Origin: Verrucomicrobiota bacterium
Lineage (GTDB): Bacteria; Verrucomicrobiota; Lentisphaeria; Oligosphaerales; JAFGRS01
Assembly: GCA_019136035.1 (NCBI GenBank)
Contig: JAGVUW010000100.1
Coordinates: 1-8,966 of the forward strand
Reading direction: 5' to 3'
Length of the DNA stretch: 8,966 nucleotides
The translations under genes were made by a program, and so were the position numbers. Of this stretch, positions 1-5,474 are shown piece after piece. The stretch's first letter is position 1, and each line of letters begins with the position of its first letter. The notes beneath the pieces are model-generated. The model did no database searches. It had not been told where the DNA came from and saw only the letters and a list, made by a program, of their open reading frames with translations.

Positions 1-815
1 GGCGGCACTTCGACGCCGTGGTGAACTTCATTGCGTATGACGTCCCCGACGTCCAGCGCGACGTCGAGCTGTTCCGCGGCCGGATCGGCCAGTACGTCTT
101 TATCAGCACGACGGTGGTGTACCGCAAGCCGCCGGCGCGTCTGCCGATCACCGAGGCAGACCCGCTGGGCAACGACTTCAGCCTCTACGGCCGCAAGAAG
201 CAGGCCTGCGAGGACTTCCTGCGGAGCCACGCCGGCGCGGACCTCCCCGTCACCATCGTGCGGCCCTCGCACACCTACTCGTCGCGCTGGATCCCGAATC
301 CGGTCAGCAGCGTCGGCTACACCGTCGCGGCGCGCCTGGAGCAGGGCCGGCCGGTGTTCATTCACGACGACGGCCAGGGCCTCTGGACGCTCACCAGCAG
401 TGCCGACTTCGCGGTCGGCCTGGCCGGGCTGCTCGGCAACTCGGCAGCACTGAACGACGCCTTCCAGATCACCTCGGACGAGGTCCTGACCTGGAACCAG
501 ATCATGGCCGAGATCAGCCTGGCCCTGGGCGTCGCCGCGCCGGCGATTGTGCACATCCCCACCGACGTCATCTGCGAGATCGAGCCGGTGATGCATGACA
601 AACTCAAGGGCGACAAGGCCCACCCCGGCGTCTTCGACTGCGCCAAGGTGAAGCGCCTCGTGCCCGACTTCGCTTGCCGAACCGGCTTCCGCGAGGGCAT
701 CCGCGCCGCCGTGGCGTGGTTCCGCGAAGACCCGTCGCGGCAGCGCCCGGATGCGTCGGTGGACGCGCTCTTCGACCGCGTCATCGCCGCCTGGGACGAC
801 CGCCGCCGGGCCTGA
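1..815 (+). CDS. Extended SDR / NAD-dependent epimerase-dehydratase, 5' truncated by window edge
   Basis: The reading frame is open from the first base, and translating upstream of the first possible GTG (18) still gives family-like sequence (RHFDAVVNF). The true start therefore lies outside the window, and the GTG is not it. About 270 residues are visible. The N-terminal Rossmann part with its glycine-rich NAD(P) motif (roughly 60 residues) is missing. Visible hallmarks, numbered from the first complete codon, are a beta strand with the Ser/Thr site (YVFISTTVVY, 31-40), the catalytic YxxxK (Tyr62-Lys66, YGRKK), and the substrate-side RPS motif (87-89), which in relatives is RPG/RPS followed by TY. 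The C-terminal helical substrate domain is complete and ends at TGA 813-815. The family makes NAD(P)-dependent changes to nucleotide sugars or related metabolites in the cytoplasm, and the exact substrate cannot be read here. No partner gene is visible. The family call is strong and the specificity unknown. Confidence 0.88.
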   Translation, partial: RHFDAVVNFIAYDVPDVQRDVELFRGRIGQYVFISTTVVYRKPPARLPITEADPLGNDFSLYGRKKQACEDFLRSHAGADLPVTIVRPSHTYSSRWIPNPVSSVGYTVAARLEQGRPVFIHDDGQGLWTLTSSADFAVGLAGLLGNSAALNDAFQITSDEVLTWNQIMAEISLALGVAAPAIVHIPTDVICEIEPVMHDKLKGDKAHPGVFDCAKVKRLVPDFACRTGFREGIRAAVAWFREDPSRQRPDASVDALFDRVIAAWDDRRRA

Positions 816-960
816 GGGGCCGGCCGGCCCGCCGCGCGCCGCGGGCGGCGGCGCCTGCCACGGTAGACAAGGGACTCAAGGGACTCAAGGGGGGGCTCTC
901 ACCATCCCGCTTTTGTATGAAACGTCGCGGCGTGGGGTGTATCGCTTTGTCGCAGACTTT
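816..960. other. GC-rich intergenic stretch after the SDR gene
   Basis: No gene is supported here. Directly behind the SDR stop lies a 14-base perfect palindrome (GGGCCGGCCGGCCC, 817-830), then a small inverted repeat CCGCG-CGC-CGCGG (832-844). These could fold at the 3' end of the SDR message, but neither is followed by a T tract, so a terminator role is only possible. The 9-bp repeat at 871-888 is listed separately. From about 910 the composition becomes visibly less GC-rich (for example TTTTGTATGAAACG), but no convincing promoter hexamer pair was found. Confidence 0.5.
871..888. repeat. Two exact copies of 9-bp GGGACTCAA
   Basis: Two perfect head-to-tail units at 871-879 and 880-888, flanked by a degenerate unit before (ACAA) and a G run after. 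The period is 9, so it is not part of a reading frame one would otherwise call. It resembles in style the short tandem words at 7013-7462, which suggests one class of intergenic repeats in this genome. Confidence 0.8.
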
Positions 961-965
961 CAGCC

Positions 966-1091
966 TGCCATGCGTGGCATACGATTCCCCAGGGCGGTGC
1001 CCTGGGCTGATGAATGATGCCCTTTCAGGGCGCTGGAACGGTCTGCCGGGTGCCGCGGGTTGGGCGGTCGTGTGCCGGCCTGAAGGCCGGC
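966..1091 (+). repeat. Cluster of four short hairpins (multi-hairpin intergenic element)
   Basis: Four perfect stem-loops follow each other: TGCCA/TGGCA (966-970 with 975-979, loop TGCG); CCCAGGGC/GCCCTGGG (988-995 with 999-1006, 8 bp, loop GGT); GCCCT/AGGGC (1019-1023 with 1027-1031, loop TTC); GCCGGCC/GGCCGGC (1074-1080 with 1085-1091, 7 bp, loop TGAA). Loops are only 3-4 bases and spacing is 8 to about 42 bases. The words look like a dispersed repeat I recall from planctomycete-like genomes, but that is memory, not a search result. The last stem ends one base before the GAGGAGG ribosome binding site of the next gene, so the element would form that gene's 5' leader if transcribed. Confidence 0.7.
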
Positions 1092-1098
1092 GAGGAGG
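1092..1098 (+). promoter_or_regulatory. Ribosome binding site fixing the YqfO-like start
   Basis: GAGGAGG lies 5 bases before ATG 1104 and immediately after the last hairpin of the upstream element. It decides for the ATG at 1104. The in-frame upstream ATGs at 1014 and 1017 would translate the hairpin repeat and have no comparable site. Confidence 0.75.
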
Positions 1099-1103
1099 CC
1101 ACC

Positions 1104-1451
1104 ATGGCGGGTGTTACCGATGCGGCGCTGTATACTCTCTGTGTGTATGTGCCGCCGGCGCAGTCTGAGGCGGTGAAGGCGGCGCTGTTCGCTGCGGGTG
1201 CCGGCCGTCTGGGCGCCTACGACTCCTGCTGCTGGGAGACCGTCGGCACGGGCCAGTTCCGTCCTCTGGCCGGTTCGCAGCCGACGCTGGGCCGTCACGG
1301 CGTCCTGGAGCGCGTCGAGGAACTGCGTCTCGAGATGATCTGCACGGCGGCGGCCTTGCCCGCGGCCCTGGAGGCCCTGCGCGCGGCGCATCCTTACGAG
1401 ACCCCGGCCTTCGCCTACTGGCCGATCAACGCGTCCCTGACGGGCGCCTGA
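1104..1451 (+). CDS. Stand-alone YqfO/NIF3 C-terminal-type domain protein (COG3323-like)
   Basis: A protein of 115 residues matching, along its whole length, the CutA-like ferredoxin-fold domain that is inserted in many NIF3/YqfO proteins and also exists alone. Recognisable landmarks are the first beta strand (LYTLCVYVPPAQSEAVKAAL), the GAGRLGAYDSCCW segment (family usually GAGxIGxYxxC), GTGQFRPLAGSQP (family GTGxFxPxxGxxP), the L-x-RVEE-x-RLE strand, and the near-terminal AAHPYETPAFAYWP motif (family AHPYEEPAYxxxP). The HPYET in place of HPYEE is mild divergence. No metal-binding NIF3 core is attached. The biochemical role of the stand-alone form is not established, and a regulatory or metal/ligand-binding function is only suspected. 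It is monocistronic as far as visible, preceded by the hairpin element, and converges on the hydrolase gene 20 bp downstream. Confidence 0.87.
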   Translation: MAGVTDAALYTLCVYVPPAQSEAVKAALFAAGAGRLGAYDSCCWETVGTGQFRPLAGSQPTLGRHGVLERVEELRLEMICTAAALPAALEALRAAHPYETPAFAYWPINASLTGA

Positions 1452-1473
1452 GTGTCGCCGGCGGGGCGCCGTC
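1439..1473. terminator. Possible bidirectional hairpin between convergent genes
   Basis: GACGG(G)CGCC at 1439-1448 can pair with GGCGCCGTC at 1465-1473, a 9-bp stem with one bulged G and a 16-base loop. It spans both stop codons in the 20-bp gap between the two convergent genes. There is no T tract on either side, so intrinsic termination is uncertain. Confidence 0.35.
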
Positions 1474-4006
1474 AGCGGCGTAGGCGGGGCTGCGTCCAGG
1501 CGGCGCCCATGTGCAGCCAGGCGGGGCCGCCGGTGCAGACGGCCTCCAGGCGCAGGCGCTTGACGCCGCGCAGGTCGGCGATGAGGTGGACGTCGGGGCG
1601 CTCCCAGGTCACACTCGCGGCGGCCAGTTCACGGCCGTCGCCCTTGATGATGAAGCGGACCTGCTCACTGCGGGCGCGGCTGGGCAGGAGGGTCGCCTCG
1701 GGGCTGTTGTGGAGGGTGGCGCCGGTGGAGAGCGACCGCCAGGTGCCGTCGAGGTCGTACTCCAGGACGGCCGGGGCGCGCAGGCCGAGGGCGCCGCGGA
1801 GCGGCTGGCCGAAGAAGCTCCTGCCGATGCCGACGGCGCCGCGCATCTGGTCGATGAGGTCCGGCCGCAGGTCGGCCAGGTCCATCTCGGCGACATCGCT
1901 CGGGGCCTGCTCGCAGGCGGGGAAGCCCTGGGGGGCGAGGCGGGCGCGGACGGCGTCGTTGCCGATCCACCACGAGCCCGCCTCGACCGTCCAGTCGGTG
2001 CCGAACCACCCGACCAGGCGGAGCGACTCCGGCCCGGCGGAGAGGGCGTCGTAGACGGCGTAGTCGAAGTACTTGCGGGAGTCATGGACGCCCCAGTTGA
2101 ACCAGTTCCCGAAGCGTCCCCAGGCCTGGTAGATCGCCTGGGGTCCGCCGGCGGCGAGGATGACGACGAGGCGGTCGGGGTGTTCGGGGTTGGGGTAGGC
2201 CATGAACCAGCCGACGTCGGGGGCCGACAGGCCCCAGCGATCGGCGCCGTTGCTGAAGGCCGGGTCGGCCGAGGCGCTCAGCGGTCGCATGACCCGCGCG
2301 ATCGGGAGGCGGGCTTCGAGGACGGCGGCGACGGTGTTGTCTTCGGGTCCGCCGAAGAGGATGAGGTTGCGCTCGGCCGCGATGTCGGCGGTGCATTCGA
2401 CATCGCGGATGAACGGGCACGGCGCCAGGTTGCGGCGTTTCCAGTCGGTGGCAAAACGGCGCACCTCCTCTTCCCAGAGGCGGCGTTTGAGGGGGTCGGG
2501 CGAGCGCGTGCCGAGGACGAGGATGAAGGGCGCGTGGAGGGCCTCCTGGATCGGCCCCTCGAGGCCGGCGGTCTTGCGCAGGGGCGGCGTCGGCAGGAGC
2601 GACGCATCGCGCCAGCCGACGCCGTCGAGGTAGCGCAGGCCCATCCAGGCGTCGGCGGGCCCGGGCGGGAAGATGACGCGTTCACCGTCGATATCGACGA
2701 AGATCGGCCGGCCGGGCTGCAGGAGGACGGCGTCGCGCTGCAGCGAGAGCGCGCGGAGGTTACCGGTGCGGATGAGGATGTGGTTGCGGTCGATGACCTC
2801 GGCGTCGATGTCGGCCAGGCCGAGGGGCTGGCGCTTCTCCTCGAGGCGGACCCAGTAGGCGAGGCCGTGGCGCATGAGGTCGGCGGACCAGCGCACCCGT
2901 GGCGGGTGCGCCTGGCGGGGCTGCCCGCAGAGCCAGGCGAGGGCTTCGGCTTCGGCATCGGCGGGGAAGCCGCCGTGGCCGACGCCGGGGAACTCGAGGT
3001 ACTGCACCGGGCAGCCGAGAGCGCGCAGCACGGCCACGGTCTGGCGGGCGTGTTCCGGCGGCACGACGGTATCGGCGGTGCCGTGCAGGACGTAGGCGGG
3101 GAGATTCAGGAGATTCCCGGCGAAGGCGCGGGCGGTCTGGGCCTCCTGGACGAGCCGTCGCAGCTCGTGGTTGCGGCCTTCGAAGTCGGCATTCCAGCCC
3201 CATCGGCTCTGCCAGGCGGTATGGTCGGCGTTGCCGGCGATGGGGAGGATGCCGGCGAAGCGGCTGGCGTAGTGGACGCCGAGGTGCCATGAGCCGGTGC
3301 CGCCCATGGAGCTGCCGCGCAGGTAGACGCGATCGGGGTCGACGGGGTAGTCGCGGCAGACCTCGTCGATGGCGGCCAGGACGTCGTCCTCGCCGAGGGC
3401 CATGTAGTCGGTCGAGCCGCGGCCCTGAGGCGACAGGCTGAAGGCGCCCTTGAACACCGGTGCGGGGTGGCCCTGGAAGGGCCGGTACCAGCCATGGCCG
3501 TGCATACTGACGATGAGGGGGTAGCTGACGGCCGGGTCGTAGGGCTCGGGGAAGGCCAGCGAGTAGGTCTGCAGGGAGTTGTCGAGGCGTGACCAGTAGG
3601 CGCGCAGGCGGCCGCCGGGCTCCTCGGGTATCTCCTGGGCACCGAGGCGGCTCAGGACGGCGGCGCGGTGGAGTCGCCGCCAGTCGTTGAAGACCTGCAT
3701 ACGGGCCTTCTCGTCCAAGGTGTCGGGGGCGTCGAGGGCCTTGCTGGTGGCGAGGATGTACTCGGCCTTGGCGGCGATCCAGGCGGCCTGCCGGGCGTTC
3801 AGGTCGGGGGCACGCCAGGAGCGCACGCGCTCCTCCAGGGCCAGGACCCTGAGGCGTTCGCCCAAGGCCCGCACCTCGACCGGGGTCGGCGCCGGCACCG
3901 GCAGGGGCCGCTGCGGGTCGTGCCGCCAGACGCGCCAGGCCATGGCGTACAGCGCGGCCACCACCACCCAGACGGCTATCCGCATGGGCCATGAGAGATG
4001 CTTCAC
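1472..4006 (-). CDS. Membrane-anchored alpha/beta hydrolase (esterase/peptidase S9-like) with C-terminal NPCBM domain
   Basis: An 844-residue protein starting at GTG 4006, chosen for the AGGGAGGT site 8 bases upstream. A lysine/arginine-flanked hydrophobic segment (about 10-26) predicts an N-terminal anchor with the rest exported. Residues about 160-360 form an alpha/beta hydrolase of the prolyl-oligopeptidase/esterase type: HG oxyanion strand (SMHGHG, His169), nucleophile elbow GSSMGG (Ser233), acid HGTADTVVP (Asp312) and GVGHGG (His344). The triad is complete. Residues about 365-700 are a long region of no family I can name, with beta-rich and Rossmann-like stretches (ILFGGPEDN, LVVILAAGG). 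Residues about 704-842 look like an NPCBM carbohydrate-binding module (YDLDGTWRSL, FIIKGDGREL, ADLRGVKRLRLE). A carbohydrate esterase or surface peptidase is the likeliest reading, with substrate unknown. It has its own leader downstream of the hairpin cluster at 4072-4192 and is probably a separate transcript from murD. Confidence 0.85.
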   Translation of the reverse strand: MKHLSWPMRIAVWVVVAALYAMAWRVWRHDPQRPLPVPAPTPVEVRALGERLRVLALEERVRSWRAPDLNARQAAWIAAKAEYILATSKALDAPDTLDEKARMQVFNDWRRLHRAAVLSRLGAQEIPEEPGGRLRAYWSRLDNSLQTYSLAFPEPYDPAVSYPLIVSMHGHGWYRPFQGHPAPVFKGAFSLSPQGRGSTDYMALGEDDVLAAIDEVCRDYPVDPDRVYLRGSSMGGTGSWHLGVHYASRFAGILPIAGNADHTAWQSRWGWNADFEGRNHELRRLVQEAQTARAFAGNLLNLPAYVLHGTADTVVPPEHARQTVAVLRALGCPVQYLEFPGVGHGGFPADAEAEALAWLCGQPRQAHPPRVRWSADLMRHGLAYWVRLEEKRQPLGLADIDAEVIDRNHILIRTGNLRALSLQRDAVLLQPGRPIFVDIDGERVIFPPGPADAWMGLRYLDGVGWRDASLLPTPPLRKTAGLEGPIQEALHAPFILVLGTRSPDPLKRRLWEEEVRRFATDWKRRNLAPCPFIRDVECTADIAAERNLILFGGPEDNTVAAVLEARLPIARVMRPLSASADPAFSNGADRWGLSAPDVGWFMAYPNPEHPDRLVVILAAGGPQAIYQAWGRFGNWFNWGVHDSRKYFDYAVYDALSAGPESLRLVGWFGTDWTVEAGSWWIGNDAVRARLAPQGFPACEQAPSDVAEMDLADLRPDLIDQMRGAVGIGRSFFGQPLRGALGLRAPAVLEYDLDGTWRSLSTGATLHNSPEATLLPSRARSEQVRFIIKGDGRELAAASVTWERPDVHLIADLRGVKRLRLEAVCTGGPAWLHMGAAWTQPRLRR

Positions 4007-4014
4007 GTCGGGGG

Positions 4015-4022
4015 ACCTCCCT
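4015..4022 (-). promoter_or_regulatory. Ribosome binding site for the GTG start of the hydrolase
   Basis: On the minus strand AGGGAGGT precedes GTG 4006 by 8 bases. The next in-frame ATG (residue 8, at 3985) lacks such a site, so the GTG is preferred. Confidence 0.65.
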
Positions 4023-4071
4023 GCTCGACCGCTGAACCGGTCCGGGTGCGGCCGGGCTGCGACTCCGGTAC

Positions 4072-4102
4072 CGCATCCCGCGTCGGGAGGGACCGGGATG
4101 CG
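4072..4102 (-). repeat. Hairpin CGCATCCCG/CGGGATGCG in the hydrolase leader region
   Basis: A perfect 9-bp inverted repeat (4072-4080 with 4094-4102) around a 13-base loop, lying between the upstream terminator-like hairpin and the hydrolase start. There is no T run behind it on the minus strand. It could be a leader structure, a protein-binding dyad or mRNA end protection, and the sequence does not decide. Confidence 0.55.
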
Positions 4103-4116
4103 ATGCTGTTCAGGAC

Positions 4117-4160
4117 CAAAAGGCGACGGGGAGCCGGACGCGGTGTGGTCGGGCTCCCCG
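4117..4160 (-). terminator. Rho-independent-like terminator of the murD-LysM unit
   Basis: On the minus strand, CGGGGAGCC (4160-4152) pairs perfectly with GGCTCCCCG (4135-4127), a 9-bp GC-rich stem with a 16-base loop, followed after about 5 bases by TTTT (4120-4117). It starts about 40 bases beyond the LysM stop. The T run is short and set back, so it is a good but not ideal terminator. It would separate this unit from the hydrolase gene. Confidence 0.55.
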
Positions 4161-4166
4161 TGGAGG

Positions 4167-4192
4167 CGTGTCGGAGACGCGGCTCCGACACG
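4167..4192 (-). repeat. Perfect 10-bp hairpin right behind the LysM gene
   Basis: CGTGTCGGAG (4167-4176) and CTCCGACACG (4183-4192) form an uninterrupted 10-bp stem with a 6-base loop, beginning 8 bases past the LysM stop codon. It stands in tandem with the terminator-like hairpin at 4127-4160 and may protect the 3' end or help termination. Confidence 0.6.
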
Positions 4193-4199
4193 GCCGGGA

Positions 4200-5474
4200 T
4201 CAGCGGTAGGGCACCATCAGCTTGACGTTGGGCTTGAGGTCGGCATCGCTCTTGATGGTCGGGTTCTCTTTGAGGATGGCATCGACCGTGGTGCCGTACA
4301 TATCGGCGATGATCTGCAGGCTCTCGCCGTCGGTGAAGCTGTGCTGGAGTTTCTTGGGCAGGTCGACGGCGCCGGCGGGTACGGCCGCGGCGGCCGGGGT
4401 GGCGGCCGGATCGAGCGCCGCGCCGGGAGCCGTCGCCGGGGCGGCGGCCGGCGGCGCCAGGGGCGCAGCGGGGTCGAGGGCCGGCGCGGTGACGGGAGCC
4501 GTCTCCGGCAGGACGTCGGTCGGGGCCGGGAGCGTCGTCGCCGGGAGCGTTGTCGCCGGGACATCTGTCGTGGCGGGCACGGCCGTCGCCGGCGTGGTGG
4601 CCGGCAGGGTGGTGCCGGTGCTCGTGCTGGCGGCGGCGGTGCCGCGCAGGCGGATCTTCTGGCCGACCTGGAGGACGCTGGCGCTGGTCAGCTCATTCCA
4701 GCGCATGAGGTCGGCGTGGGGGACGCCGTAGCGCCGCGCGATGGTCCAGGGGTTGTCGCCGGACTTGACGACGTGGATACCGTCCGCGGGGATGGGCTCT
4801 TTGGTCGTGCTGCGCGGCGCGCTGCTGGCCGGGCGGCTCGGCGTGCTGGCGTTGCGGGTGCTGGTGCCGGTGCTGCGCGGACGTGCGGCGGGTGCCGGCG
4901 CGGGGCGCGTCGAGCGCGTGGCGCGGCGGATTTCGGAGATGTCGCGCAGGCGCGCCCCGGCGGGGAGGCTGAGGATCTGGCCGATCTTCAGGACCTTGTC
5001 GGGGTTGAGGCCGTTCAGGGCCGTCAGTTCGGCGACCGAAACGCCGTACATCTGGCCGATGAGCCAGAGCGAGTCGCCCTTCTTGACGGTGTAGGTCATG
5101 CCCGAGTCCTCGGGCCGGCTGCTGGCGGCGCTCTTGCTGCCGGAGCCGGCGGCGGGCTTGACCTCGTCGTCGGCCGGCAGTTCGACGACCGACTCGAGCG
5201 GGGCCTGGAAAGATCCTTCGTTCAGGGGCTGGGCGGCGGGCGCGGCGGGCAGGGCGGGGAGGGCGGGGAAGGCCGGCTCACTGGGCAGGGCCATGCCGGC
5301 GCTCGGCACTACTGCGGGTTCGACGTAGGGCGCGGGGACGACCATGCGAGCCCCGAGCAGGCCCGGCTGAGGCCGGCGCGCGCAGCCGCTGACCATGATG
5401 GCCGCGGCCCCTGCCATCGCCACTGCGGAAAGACCGACCGAGGTGATTCGTGAACCGTACGCCTGGCGTCTCAT
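4200..5474 (-). CDS. Three-LysM lipoprotein (peptidoglycan-binding)
   Basis: A 424-residue protein with a lipoprotein signal: MRRQAYGSR, a hydrophobic core, then lipobox VSGC with the predicted lipidated Cys31. Three LysM modules follow: about 127-171 (TYTVKKGDSLWLIGQMYGV), about 233-276 (IHVVKSGDNPWTIARRYGV) and about 377-422 (HSFTDGESLQIIADMYGTT). The third is the most divergent. Linkers are Pro/Ala/Ser/Thr-rich and include a PATT-type repeat (about 287-317). No catalytic domain is present, so an envelope structural or anchoring role by binding peptidoglycan glycan is inferred. The start is ATG 5474, not 5483. The AAGGAG at 5489-5484 sits 9 bases before 5474 but touches 5483, and 5474 gives the classic ATGA overlap with the murD stop. 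It is translationally coupled to murD. Confidence 0.88.
   Translation of the reverse strand: MRRQAYGSRITSVGLSAVAMAGAAAIMVSGCARRPQPGLLGARMVVPAPYVEPAVVPSAGMALPSEPAFPALPALPAAPAAQPLNEGSFQAPLESVVELPADDEVKPAAGSGSKSAASSRPEDSGMTYTVKKGDSLWLIGQMYGVSVAELTALNGLNPDKVLKIGQILSLPAGARLRDISEIRRATRSTRPAPAPAARPRSTGTSTRNASTPSRPASSAPRSTTKEPIPADGIHVVKSGDNPWTIARRYGVPHADLMRWNELTSASVLQVGQKIRLRGTAAASTSTGTTLPATTPATAVPATTDVPATTLPATTLPAPTDVLPETAPVTAPALDPAAPLAPPAAAPATAPGAALDPAATPAAAAVPAGAVDLPKKLQHSFTDGESLQIIADMYGTTVDAILKENPTIKSDADLKPNVKLMVPYR
4525..4569 (-). repeat. Three 15-bp units inside the LysM linker
   Basis: Units GCCGGGAGCGTCGTC, GCCGGGAGCGTTGTC and GCCGGGACATCTGTC (as read on the + strand) lie end to end. They encode five-residue T-T-L-P-A type steps in the linker between LysM 2 and LysM 3. 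Being a multiple of three, the tract can vary in length without breaking the frame. Confidence 0.75.

Noticed and set aside
1014..1103. Longer YqfO-like protein starting at ATG 1014
   Set aside because: The extra 30 residues are encoded by the hairpin element and do not resemble the family. The strong GAGGAGG favours ATG 1104.
1511..3292. 593-codon open frame on the + strand opposite the hydrolase
   Set aside because: It is the GC-driven shadow of the hydrolase gene. The product is a featureless Gly/Ala/Glu/Asp/Val-rich chain, while the minus strand carries a full catalytic triad and domain structure.
3687..5453. 588-codon open frame on the + strand opposite the hydrolase start and LysM gene
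   Set aside because: It crosses the intergenic hairpins and two real minus-strand genes, and the product is Gly/Arg-rich without motifs. It is a high-GC antisense artefact.
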